A stretch of DNA of 17,069 nucleotides from JAFDVL01 sp043719385 (GCA_043719385.1 JAYSTY010000305.1:1-17069), one strand, 5' to 3'. Numbered from the stretch's first letter, positions 7,612 to 15,426 are shown. The notes: generated by a model not told the origin, from the letters alone. Numbers and translations are program-made.

Positions 7612-9639
7612 CTATACACTGATATTATTATCAAATTTTCCCGCAAGGGCGGCGACAACAGCGATTAATTCTTCCTGCTCAACTGGTTTGGTGATATGCG
7701 TATGAAAACCTGCCGCCATCACACGGACGCGATCTTCGGGCCGGCCAAATGCGGTCAGCGCCACTGCCCGCAAATTTCCCCCGCGTTCCGGCGGCAGTGC
7801 CCGTATTTGGCGAATCAGTGAATAGCCATCCTCATCCGGCATGCTGATGTCAGAAACCAGGACGTGCGGAAGCTCGCTGGCGGACAATAACGCAAGCCTG
7901 CGCATAGCCTCTTTCACCGAGTCCACTGTGATTACGTGGGCGCCCTCCTGTTCCAGCATCAGCGTGACCAGTTCGCGGGCAAATTCATCATCATCTACCA
8001 GCAATACCTGCACCCCCTGTAACAACATTGAATAAGAAGCCGATTGAGGCATTGTATCCGGCTGATAAAGAGACGCCTGGTTTTTATTCTGCATTTTGTC
8101 TTCCATATTTGCTAAAGGTAATTTGACGGTAAAAGTTGCGCCTTTGCCCTCTCCTGCGCTGGTCGCTTCCACACTACCGCCGTGTAATTCGACCAAATGT
8201 TTTACTAATGCCAGGCCCAGGCCTAACCCGCCCTTGCGCTGGGCGCTGGATTCATCGTCCTGCCGAAACCGCTCAAACACATGAGGTAAAAACTCGGGGC
8301 TAATACCGTTACCAGTATCACGCACCCTAAGCTCCACCTGACTTTCCGCCTGCCTCGTTCGCACTTCAACGATGCCATCTGATGGAGTGAATTTGATGGC
8401 ATTCGAGACCAGGTTCCAAACGACCTGTTGCAAACGATCCGGGTCGCCAAATATTGTGTCGGGAATGGACGACGCGTGACATTGCAGGTCAATCCGTTTT
8501 TCGGCTGCCGCCGGACGCAAACTTTCACAGGTCGCTGCAATTAACGCACCAAATTCCAGAGAGCGTGGCTCGACACTCAGTTTGCCGCTGACGATGCGCG
8601 AAACATCCAGCAGGTCTTCGATCAAGCGCATCTGGCTGCGGGCATTGCGCTCAATCACCTGCAACGCATGCGTCAGCGTGGCGATATTCGGCAAGGCCCC
8701 GGACGAACGCGGCTGTAACATTCGCGCCCAGCCGAGAATGGAACTCAGCGGCGCTCGCAACTCATGCGACACGAGCGCGAGAAATTCATCCTTCGCCCGT
8801 GTTGCCGCCTCAGCAGCAGCGCGTGCGGCCTGTTCACGTTCGAGCAGGCGCTCCCGCTCCACTTCAACCTGCCTGCTTTCGGTTACATCCCGCACAATGC
8901 CAATGATCCGAATTGCCTGCCCCTGACTGTCCCGATACACCTGTGCCTGCGTGCTGACCCAGCGCACATTTCCGGTTGCCTGAGTAATACGAAACTCCAG
9001 TTTATAATTGTCCCCTGCCGCCAGTGCCTGGGCCATCGCCTTTTGTAATTCATCCACATCGTCGGGATGCACCAGGGCCAGAAATTCTGCGCCACTAATC
9101 CCAGGCGTAGCAGGCGGTAAACCAAAAATTGCCGCGTGATGACCGCCCCAGATGATTTGATCGGTTGCGACATTCAAATCCCACGTTCCCAGCACTGCTG
9201 CATCCAGGGTCAGGCGCAATCGTTCTTCGCTTTCGCGGACCTCCAGCTCAGCTTGTCGAATCCGTAATAACGCACGAATTGTTGCCAGTAACTCTGCCGG
9301 GTTGACCGGTTTCAGCAGGTAACTATCCGCGCCACTTTCCAACCCGCGCACTTTGTCTTCACCTTCGACCAGCGAACCGGAAATTTGCAGGACAGGAAGG
9401 TTGCTGGTGACCGGATCAGATTTGAGCCGCTGGCACACTTCATAACCATTTAAATCCGGCAGCCTGACATCCAGCAGGATCAGATGCGGTTTAACGGAGG
9501 CAGCTAACTGTAAGGCCTGTAATCCCGTTTCTGCCTCTACTACGTGATAGCCTGCCTGTTGCAGGAGCGCAGTCGTGGCAGTGCGGCTGGCAAAATAATC
9601 CTCAACATTCAAAATTGTAATAGGCGGCATATCAGCCAT
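7612..9639 (-). CDS. Hybrid histidine kinase, REC-PAS-HisKA-HATPase-REC
   Basis: This 675-residue soluble hybrid kinase has receivers at both ends. REC 1 (about 6-125) has Glu13/Asp14, phospho-acceptor Asp57, Ser87 and Lys110. A PAS domain with PAC follows (about 135-257, IIGIVRDVTESR), then a coiled linker, HisKA with His292 (VSHELRAPL), HATPase_c with N box (Asn409/Asn413), DTGNG (441-445) and GLGLG (471-475). REC 2 (about 543-665) has Asp549/Asp550, acceptor Asp597, Thr629 and Lys651. The N-terminal receiver means the kinase can itself be addressed by another kinase, or act as a relay. ATG at 9639 is preceded by AGCAGG 9 nt upstream; the in-frame ATG at 9630 lacks a site. It is probably co-transcribed with the downstream kinase and the NtrC-type regulator. 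Catalytic core and terminal receiver are close paralogues of those in both neighbouring kinases. Confidence 0.93.
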   Translation of the reverse strand: MADMPPITILNVEDYFASRTATTALLQQAGYHVVEAETGLQALQLAASVKPHLILLDVRLPDLNGYEVCQRLKSDPVTSNLPVLQISGSLVEGEDKVRGLESGADSYLLKPVNPAELLATIRALLRIRQAELEVRESEERLRLTLDAAVLGTWDLNVATDQIIWGGHHAAIFGLPPATPGISGAEFLALVHPDDVDELQKAMAQALAAGDNYKLEFRITQATGNVRWVSTQAQVYRDSQGQAIRIIGIVRDVTESRQVEVERERLLEREQAARAAAEAATRAKDEFLALVSHELRAPLSSILGWARMLQPRSSGALPNIATLTHALQVIERNARSQMRLIEDLLDVSRIVSGKLSVEPRSLEFGALIAATCESLRPAAAEKRIDLQCHASSIPDTIFGDPDRLQQVVWNLVSNAIKFTPSDGIVEVRTRQAESQVELRVRDTGNGISPEFLPHVFERFRQDDESSAQRKGGLGLGLALVKHLVELHGGSVEATSAGEGKGATFTVKLPLANMEDKMQNKNQASLYQPDTMPQSASYSMLLQGVQVLLVDDDEFARELVTLMLEQEGAHVITVDSVKEAMRRLALLSASELPHVLVSDISMPDEDGYSLIRQIRALPPERGGNLRAVALTAFGRPEDRVRVMAAGFHTHITKPVEQEELIAVVAALAGKFDNNISV

Positions 9640-9674
9640 GGGGATCGCCTGCTTTCTGTTGACTGCAAAATTTT

Positions 9675-9707
9675 GTCACAAGCCTGATCAATCAGGAATT
9701 TTGTGAC
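9675..9707. other. Hairpin in the gap between two kinase genes
   Basis: An interrupted stem has GTCACAA (9675-9681) pairing with TTGTGAC (9701-9707) and an inner CCTGA/TCAGG with a TCAA loop. It lies 36 nt upstream of the REC-PAS kinase start and about 190 nt past the end of the membrane kinase. The flanking AAAATTTT is not a clean T tract, so it could be a weak terminator, a leader structure or an operator dyad. Confidence 0.4.
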
Positions 9708-9896
9708 GATCCAGATTTTCGTCAGTTGCCAATAAGTATCGTTTACGTTGTTAAGCTATTTTTCCATCGGCATGAGTGAAACCGATTTCTTTAATCGCAA
9801 TGTCACTAACTCACAAATGATAACTATCGAACACTCAATTATTTTTAGTTTCTCTTTCAATGCGATCTTACCGTACTTCGTTTCAATGTCTGTTGT

Positions 9897-12800
9897 CTAT
9901 CGGGACAACGGAGGATGTGCTCTTGGCTGGTGCTGGCTTAACCGTCCGGCCAGACTGGCAACAACGGTTAGCAGTTCGGCTGGCTCGACAGGTTTTGGTA
10001 GATGCATCTGGAAGCCTGCCGCGAGCGAGCGCATGCGATCTTCCGCCCGCGCATATGCGGTCAGAGCAATCGCAGGCATCCGCACACTTGATTTTTCTTG
10101 TCTGCGCACCTGTCGAATCAGGGTTAATCCGTCAGCTTCCGGCATTTCAATATCTGAAATCAGGAGTTCCGGTTTCCAAACTGCTTCCTCCCTGAACCAG
10201 AATAAAGCCTCCCGCGCGGTTGCGGCTGTTTTCACCTCTGCCTCACTCTTGCCCAAAATCGCCGCGATCACTTCCCGTGCGTCAGGATCATCATCCACAA
10301 TCAGAACTCGCAGGCCGTCAAGCGGCGGCGGACAATCCAGGTGTATTGGTTCCTCTATTGCCGGATGTACCCGTTGTCCTGAAGGCAACGTGGAACGGCT
10401 GATAAGCAAAGGGAGTTGGACGATAAATGTTGCCCCCTGCCCCACGCCCGGACTTTCAACACTCACCGTCCCGCCATGCAATTCGACTAAATGACGCACG
10501 ATAGCCAGCCCCAGTCCCAGGCCGCCAACCTGGCGCGTACTGGAACTATCCGCCTGGCGAAAGCGATCAAAGACATACGGTAAAAACTTTGGCTCAATGC
10601 CGCTGCCGGTATCGCTGACAATAAGTTCAAGATGTGAATTGACCCGCTCTAACCGCACCTGAATGCGTCCACCTTTTTCGGTGAAGCGAATAGCATTGGA
10701 CACCAGATTCCAGACCACTTGTTGCAAGCGGTCAGAGTCCCCGGAAACAGGGCCAGCCGCCGGATCAAGCACTTGCTGCAACCGAATGGATTTGGCCTCA
10801 GCAGCAGGAGCCAGAGCGGCAATCGCCGCTTCAATAATCGGTGCGAGCTGCACCGCCTGAACGTTGAGACGCAGCTTGCCGCTGATGATCCCTGAAACAT
10901 CCAGCAAATCGCCGACCAGCCGATTTTGCGAGCGCGCGCTTCGTTCAATCGTTTCCAGGGCGCGCCTTATATCTTCGGGGCTGAGCCTGCCACCCCGCAA
11001 CAAGGTCACCCAGCCAAGAATCGCATGCAGCGGCGAGCGCAGTTCGTGGGAAACCACGGCCAGAAATTCATCTTTCATCCGGCTGGCTTTTTCGGCCCGA
11101 ATGCGTGCCTGTTGTTCTGATTCATAAAGACGTCCGCGCTCGATGGCAACCGCAATACGATCCGCCGCCAGTTGCAACAATTTACTATCTTCTGCGGTGA
11201 ACTTGCGGGCTTGTTTTGTATGCGCGTGAATCACGCCGGTGATTTGATCATCGGTCAGCAGCGGCGCTCCAATCAGAGATTTGAACCTTGTCCGTAAGCT
11301 CGGACTGTAAACATCAACGGTCGCCAAATCGTCAATTACAATCGCTCGTCGGGTCGCGGCAATTTGCCCCGTGATGCCCTGCCCCATGGGGATTTGCAGC
11401 TTCGCCGCCACTTCATCTTCCATCCCGAAAGCACCCCGTAACATCAGCGCCTGACCATCTTCCATCATCAACCATAATGCCGCCGCGTCCACCTGCAAAA
11501 CCTCGCTCACCCGTGCCAGCATTTCTTTAATCAACTGATCAAGCGAAACCTGCGAGAGCGCTGTATCGGTAACTGACTGTAACCGATTAAGCATGTCGTT
11601 GCTGATTTTCAGGTTGTCACTTGCGAGTCGTTGCTCAGTGATATTTATATGCGCGACAACCGCCCCGCCGTTCTCATGCGGCAACGGCACGACCATCATC
11701 AGAAACCAGCGTTGCGCGGACGGTGAATCACAGGGATATTCAAGCGTGAACATCTCTTCATCGCCTTCCAGGACGGCTTCGATGCCGGCAATAACCTGTT
11801 GCGCTACTACAGCTTCCTCTCCCTTGACGGCACGACAGACTGCGAGGTAATTCGTACCGATCCCGGTATGAAAGCCCGCTTCATCTCCACCATTAGCAGC
11901 GGCGAATTGCTGCCAGGCTGTATTGACCTCAATGATGTTTCCGGCGCGGTCAAGCACCGCCAGATGCTGCGGCAAAGCATTCAGCACCGTTTTCTTGAGT
12001 GTTTCACTTTGTTGTAATTCCTGAGTGCGCTGCTCGACCTGCCGAGCCAGACTCACATGCGATAAGCGCAACGCGGCTTCGGCTGTCTCGCGCTCCTCAT
12101 CCACGTGGTGTAACAAATTGGCATTGCGCCAAACGACCACGAGAAAAACGATAATGTTCATTGAGACCAGCAGCGAAGTACCAAAAGACAAGCTGTAATA
12201 TCCCGCCCATTCGCCCACCAGACGCATCCAACCCAATAATGAGGGCACAATTAAAGCGGCGGGTAATAATCGTCGGGCCAGAAATCCGCCTGCGCTCTCA
12301 CTGGTAATTACGGTCATCAGTCCCCGTTCCGGGTGCGTTGCTAAAATCCCCACGGAGAGAATAATCATGGCAATAGCCGTATAAAGGGCCATGCCTGGAT
12401 CAAAATCAAGGTGATCAATAGGTGTGACGCGGTAGATATACCCCAACAACGTCAGCCAGGAAAGCATTCCGGCAATAAAGGCGAGGTTCTGCGCCGGACG
12501 CCCCTGGCGCGGGGTTTCATAATTCAGTAATAGCAGGGCACAACTTTCGAGCAGAAAAGCCAGCGCAGTATTCGGTGACATTTGCCCGAATAAACCACGT
12601 CCACTACTCGCGCCACTGGTAATAATCAGCCATCGTTCCAGCCCCGAATCCCACCCCAGTAAAAATTCAGTCAGGGTAAAAAGTGCGATTAATCCGCTGA
12701 GGGTGGCGAGTCCTCTGGTCAAAACAACAGTTTCTCCTGCCAGCTTTGGATTGGTTTGACACCAGAGACAGAATCCAGCAAGAATAAAACAAAGAGCCGT

Positions 12801-12962
12801 CACCGGAACCATCGGCGTCCAGCCGGGAATAACGGTTTTCAGGGACGAAATTTGCACTACCCAGCCGATTAATGCCAGACAAGCAATCGCAATTACAGTT
12901 CCACTTGCAACCGTTGGCAGCCACCTGAAGGTGGAAAGAAGCTGGGAGTTAGATTGAGACAT
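9897..12962 (-). CDS. Membrane hybrid histidine kinase, 8TM-PAS-GAF-HisKA-HATPase-REC
   Basis: This 1021-residue inner-membrane hybrid kinase has about eight hydrophobic segments in residues 16-279, resembling MASE-type membrane sensors. Within them a P/M-x-x-TAL-x-F/M-(I/L)L motif recurs three times (about 51-62, 129-138, 190-202). A coiled coil (about 285-320), PAS (about 322-445, ending in HINITEQR) and GAF (about 460-610) follow. HisKA has His639 (VSHELRSPL). HATPase_c has N box (Asn752/Asn756), DTGSG (784-788) and GLGLG (815-819). The terminal receiver (about 882-1005) has Asp890/Asp891, acceptor Asp937, Thr968 and Lys990. No strong ribosome binding site precedes the ATG: a weak TTGAG is close, and a better TGAGG is too far. 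The 257-nt gap to the next gene suggests its own transcript. There is no HPt domain. The ligand of the membrane domain is unknown. Confidence 0.92.
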   Translation of the reverse strand: MSQSNSQLLSTFRWLPTVASGTVIAIACLALIGWVVQISSLKTVIPGWTPMVPVTALCFILAGFCLWCQTNPKLAGETVVLTRGLATLSGLIALFTLTEFLLGWDSGLERWLIITSGASSGRGLFGQMSPNTALAFLLESCALLLLNYETPRQGRPAQNLAFIAGMLSWLTLLGYIYRVTPIDHLDFDPGMALYTAIAMIILSVGILATHPERGLMTVITSESAGGFLARRLLPAALIVPSLLGWMRLVGEWAGYYSLSFGTSLLVSMNIIVFLVVVWRNANLLHHVDEERETAEAALRLSHVSLARQVEQRTQELQQSETLKKTVLNALPQHLAVLDRAGNIIEVNTAWQQFAAANGGDEAGFHTGIGTNYLAVCRAVKGEEAVVAQQVIAGIEAVLEGDEEMFTLEYPCDSPSAQRWFLMMVVPLPHENGGAVVAHINITEQRLASDNLKISNDMLNRLQSVTDTALSQVSLDQLIKEMLARVSEVLQVDAAALWLMMEDGQALMLRGAFGMEDEVAAKLQIPMGQGITGQIAATRRAIVIDDLATVDVYSPSLRTRFKSLIGAPLLTDDQITGVIHAHTKQARKFTAEDSKLLQLAADRIAVAIERGRLYESEQQARIRAEKASRMKDEFLAVVSHELRSPLHAILGWVTLLRGGRLSPEDIRRALETIERSARSQNRLVGDLLDVSGIISGKLRLNVQAVQLAPIIEAAIAALAPAAEAKSIRLQQVLDPAAGPVSGDSDRLQQVVWNLVSNAIRFTEKGGRIQVRLERVNSHLELIVSDTGSGIEPKFLPYVFDRFRQADSSSTRQVGGLGLGLAIVRHLVELHGGTVSVESPGVGQGATFIVQLPLLISRSTLPSGQRVHPAIEEPIHLDCPPPLDGLRVLIVDDDPDAREVIAAILGKSEAEVKTAATAREALFWFREEAVWKPELLISDIEMPEADGLTLIRQVRRQEKSSVRMPAIALTAYARAEDRMRSLAAGFQMHLPKPVEPAELLTVVASLAGRLSQHQPRAHPPLSR

Positions 12963-13425
12963 AAACTCAATTCAAAGACCTCAGTTGAGGATTAAAGAGT
13001 GGTCAAAGGTAAGGATGAAGAGCCGGACTAAGATTGGGGTCAACAAAGTTGTCCAGGACCAGACCTTTTCAGTTATAAAACAGACGTTATTTGCAGAGTA
13101 CTGATTTCAGTTGCGCTTACTTTAAAGTCCTGCTCTCAGCACTCTGAACCACTTAGCCAGTTCTATTATATTTTCAATCTACCTGCATAAGTAATATAAG
13201 CAGCAGCGTAGTCAGTGGACAACACTCGCAAGAAACGACAAACTAACTTCCTCCCCTTGGACGTCAACCTGATACTCGTGCGGTGTTGTTCCACTGACTA
13301 CGCTGCTGCTATCTCCGGCATAAACAGGAGGCACGAAAATCCTTGTAGCTAATTCAGTTGCTGCCCTAAAGCAATTGCATTTTTTGGTTAGCTATGGTTT
13401 CAAATGCCAGTTCCTGCTTTACCAG
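12963..13425. other. Gene-poor intergenic region with a long inverted repeat
   Basis: These 463 nt lie between the membrane kinase start and the end of the stress-protein operon, both minus strand. The only strong structure I see is the 112-nt inverted-repeat element at 13199-13310. A 41-codon minus-strand frame with a GTG start (13334-13212) overlaps it. Promoter elements for the kinase should lie at the left end, but I cannot pick out a convincing pair. Confidence 0.6.
13199..13310. repeat. 112-nt inverted-repeat element with 27/28-nt arms
   Basis: The left arm 13199-13225 (AGCAGCAGCGTAGTCAGTGG...) and the right arm 13283-13310 are reverse complements except for one extra T in the right arm. 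The match continues inward as CGCA/TGCG with a one-base bulge. The central spacer is 57 nt. No clear target-site duplication flanks it and no T tract follows on either strand, so a simple terminator is unlikely. A MITE-like remnant, a dispersed intergenic repeat or a structured RNA are the options. Confidence 0.75.
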
Positions 13426-13890
13426 TTACCGGAAAAGTTGCACCGCAATGTCAGACAGCGCAGTCATTACTGGCGGCACAATACGACTGGCGCGGCTGCG
13501 CGAACCCATACTATTCGCCAGCCAGATGCCAACGCCGATACCAACGCCAAACATCACAAGCGCGGTCTGCCCGGGATTTTCCCGCCCATAGTCTCTCGCC
13601 TGTTCATAGCCTTCATTCAAAGTCTCGCTGGTGCGTTTATAGGCATCTGTTACCGTCTGTTTGGCTTTATCTACTACCTCTGCACCGCGCTCTTTCATTT
13701 CATTCCATTGCTCTTCAGTCTGCTGCGCAGGTTTTTGCCCGGCTTCCTGATAGCGTGACTGTTGTGTCGCAGTACTACCAGTCGTTTGTCCACTTCCAGG
13801 CTGGTTTCCCGTTTGTCCTGGCATTGTGGCGGTGACAGGTTTATTCATTTCACTTCCGACTGGTTTTTCCGGCGTTTGTTTGTTTTCCAT
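13426..13890 (-). CDS. DUF883/YqjD-like amphipathic membrane-anchored protein
   Basis: This 154-residue protein has a low-complexity polar N-terminus rich in Gln/Thr/Gly/Pro (about 1-58), then a long charged helix (about 60-104, with KERGAEVVDKAKQTV) and one hydrophobic glycine-zipper segment (about 108-127, FGVGIGVGIW) preceded by RENPGQTA. A basic stretch and a hydrophobic C-terminal helix (138-154) follow. The helix-NPG-glycine-zipper plan resembles the DUF883/ElaB/YqjD family; E. coli YqjD and ElaB are C-tail-anchored, stationary-phase proteins that bind ribosomes. Assignment is by architecture only. GGAGG lies 4 nt before the ATG. It is the last gene of a four-gene run, 62 nt after the DUF3618 gene. 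A role in envelope stress is inferred. Confidence 0.75.
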   Translation of the reverse strand: MENKQTPEKPVGSEMNKPVTATMPGQTGNQPGSGQTTGSTATQQSRYQEAGQKPAQQTEEQWNEMKERGAEVVDKAKQTVTDAYKRTSETLNEGYEQARDYGRENPGQTALVMFGVGIGVGIWLANSMGSRSRASRIVPPVMTALSDIAVQLFR

Positions 13891-13952
13891 AATTCCTCCC
13901 TGAGTTAACAGGTTTTGTATATAAAATCTTCCGGCGGAATAATGGCTTACCT

Positions 13953-14474
13953 TTATTCAAAACCGGAAGCCGAATGAATCGTATTTTCTGCCCGTGGGGC
14001 ATGATCTGAAAATCGGGTAGAATCACGATTAGCGTCAGGTGTTCCTGCAATCTTATTACTCACATAACTCGCTACCGCTTTCGTTATCAGCGCCGCTGCC
14101 ACGGCCTGCATTGATTGTCTGGAACTAACTTGTTGTGAGGGAAGCTGCTCCAACTGCTCGCGAAAGCGTCCGGTTACATCTTCAACTGTTTCTGACAAAG
14201 CCGCTAAAATACGCTCTCCCGGTGTAGCACGTGGCCTGAAGATACCCGCTGCCAAAACTCCAATGCCAGCCGCTAGTCCGGTCGCAACCAGCGGATGTTC
14301 GGTCACATAGACGCGCCAGTCCAGAGTGCGATGAACGCGCTCACTTAACTTGTCTACCGTTTCGGTAATTGATTCGCGTCGCGCCGCGATGTCCTGACGA
14401 ATTTCATCAGAAGTACGCTCACTCGCTCCATCATCGTATTCACCACGGGTTACTAACTCATGTCTTTCAACCAT
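13953..14474 (-). CDS. DUF3618 domain membrane protein
   Basis: This 173-residue protein contains the DUF3618 signature: a charged helix SDEIRQDIAARRESITETVDKLSERV split across about 22-47, followed by a single membrane segment (about 61-79, LVATGLAAGIGVLAAGIF). A second, weakly hydrophobic helix (about 122-142) precedes a polar tail. DUF3618 proteins commonly neighbour YqjE-like holin-X proteins in soil bacteria, and their function is not established. GGAGGAG lies about 9 nt before ATG. The gene overlaps the end of the upstream YqjE-like gene by 22 nt, which points to translational coupling. Confidence 0.82.
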   Translation of the reverse strand: MVERHELVTRGEYDDGASERTSDEIRQDIAARRESITETVDKLSERVHRTLDWRVYVTEHPLVATGLAAGIGVLAAGIFRPRATPGERILAALSETVEDVTGRFREQLEQLPSQQVSSRQSMQAVAAALITKAVASYVSNKIAGTPDANRDSTRFSDHAPRAENTIHSASGFE

Positions 14475-14866
14475 TCCTTGTTCTCCTCCAGCGTTTTCAG
14501 GGTTTGTTCCGGTTTAAGATTCAATTGTCCAAATTCATTGCGTGCAATCAGCAAAATTATTGTTCCGATCACAGCCAGCCCTAAGCCTGTTACTGCCGCT
14601 GCCAACCAGGGTTCGATGTGCTGCCCCAACCAAAGAATAAAGGCTGCGCATAAGGACAAAAGCGCGATGAAACTGGTTATGCCTCCCAATAACAGCAAGA
14701 ACAATGCTGGCTGATAGAGGCTGACCTTTTCACGAATTTCCTGTCGCGCCAGCATAAATTCATCCTGCACCAGGCCCGCAGAATGTGCCGCTAAATTAGT
14801 TAACAAATCACCCAGCGATTCACCTTGTTCTCTGATTTGAGCCATATGTACTGATTCGTGTAGCAC
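14453..14866 (-). CDS. YqjE/holin-X-like (DUF1469, phage_holin_3_6 family) membrane protein
   Basis: This 137-residue protein has an amphipathic N-terminal helix (about 15-50, GDLLTNLAAHSAGLVQDEF then MLARQEIREK) and two membrane segments (about 52-80 and 87-109). The tail, PEQTLKTLEENKEWLK, is typical of the family. Despite the Pfam holin name, chromosomal members next to YqjD-like genes are stress-associated membrane proteins rather than lysis proteins. I prefer the GTG start at 14866: GGAGGT lies 7 nt upstream, overlapping the stop codon of the preceding gene. The ATG at 14845 has no site. Only 5 nt separate the two genes, so they are co-translated. It corresponds to the D-E order of the enterobacterial yqjD-yqjE pair. 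Confidence 0.87.
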   Translation of the reverse strand: MLHESVHMAQIREQGESLGDLLTNLAAHSAGLVQDEFMLARQEIREKVSLYQPALFLLLLGGITSFIALLSLCAAFILWLGQHIEPWLAAAVTGLGLAVIGTIILLIARNEFGQLNLKPEQTLKTLEENKEWLKDMS

Positions 14867-14871
14867 TGGTC

Positions 14872-15246
14872 TTACCTCCGTCTGAACATTGCACCCAGGA
14901 GCAATCCGATACCGCCAGCAATCAGGAGCGTGCGACCAGGATTTTGTTGTACCTGTTTTTCCAGATCAGCTTTAATTTGCTGTGGATTTGCTTCGCCGAC
15001 ATAATCAGCCGTGCGATTCAGCCAGTCTGCCGTGCGGTGTCCATACTGCTCAACTTCCTGTCCCAACACCTGATTACCGCGATTTTCACTTTTATCATGC
15101 AGCGTCTGGGCCGCCTGATGTAATTTATCTGCGGCTGTTTTTTTGGCGCGGTCAAACATAGATTCCGGCGTTGGTTTCTCACGCGTCCACGTTTGCCCAA
15201 CCGATGCAAAACCTTCTTCTTGTTGTTGATTCATAAGATTACTCAT
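14872..15246 (-). CDS. YqjD/ElaB-like C-tail-anchored protein
   Basis: This 124-residue protein is largely charged helix (about 28-104) and ends in one hydrophobic segment (about 105-120, LLIAGGIGLLLGAMF) followed by RRR, a layout matching YqjD/ElaB/DUF883 C-tail-anchored proteins. The NPGRTLL motif just before the anchor recurs as NPGQTAL in the last gene of the operon, so the two may be paralogues. ATG at 15246 has AGG about 9 nt upstream; the in-frame ATG at 15234 has nothing comparable. It is the first gene of the operon, and the leader contains an 8-bp dyad (15293-15325). Ribosome or membrane association is known for E. coli relatives and only inferred here. Confidence 0.8.
   Translation of the reverse strand: MSNLMNQQQEEGFASVGQTWTREKPTPESMFDRAKKTAADKLHQAAQTLHDKSENRGNQVLGQEVEQYGHRTADWLNRTADYVGEANPQQIKADLEKQVQQNPGRTLLIAGGIGLLLGAMFRRR
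14874..14879 (-). promoter_or_regulatory. Ribosome binding site supporting the GTG start of the YqjE-like gene
   Basis: GGAGGT on the minus strand is 7 nt upstream of the GTG at 14866, and its first bases form the end of the upstream gene. The site therefore couples termination of the YqjD-like gene with initiation of the YqjE-like gene. Confidence 0.7.
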
Positions 15247-15292
15247 AAGTAAAAACCTGTGTGCCCACTATTTTCTCTTTCAGGAGAATGCG

Positions 15293-15325
15293 GCTACAGA
15301 CAGCTTTAACTGCTTTTTCTGTAGC
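15293..15325 (-). promoter_or_regulatory. Dyad in the leader of the stress operon
   Basis: GCTACAGA (15293-15300) and TCTGTAGC (15318-15325) form an 8-bp inverted repeat with a 17-nt spacer, 46 nt upstream of the YqjD-like start codon. It is either a leader hairpin or an operator; sequence alone does not decide. Confidence 0.35.
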
Positions 15326-15426
15326 TATAACTTTTATAGTTCAAGTCGGGAATTTATTGCGGTCTGACCGGATTCCCATATATTTTCAAAATTTCCCAGC
15401 AAGCTAAATCATTACTGCGTAAAAAT

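Noticed and set aside
9748..10494. 248-codon plus-strand open frame
   Set aside because: Mostly antisense to the receiver and ATPase domains of the membrane kinase, Ser/Arg-rich, with no recognisable domain; a shadow of the real gene.
13199..13310. Rho-independent terminator of the stress operon
   Set aside because: Arms are very long, the spacer is 57 nt and neither side is followed by a T tract, so it does not fit an intrinsic terminator.
13375..13835. Overlapping plus-strand frames of 127 and 143 codons
   Set aside because: Antisense to the DUF883-like gene, which has a strong ribosome binding site and a sensible helix-plus-anchor layout.
14453..14866. Phage holin, hence a prophage
   Set aside because: The holin-X family name is historical. 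The neighbours are YqjD-like and DUF3618 chromosomal stress genes, and no phage structural, lysis or integrase gene is present.
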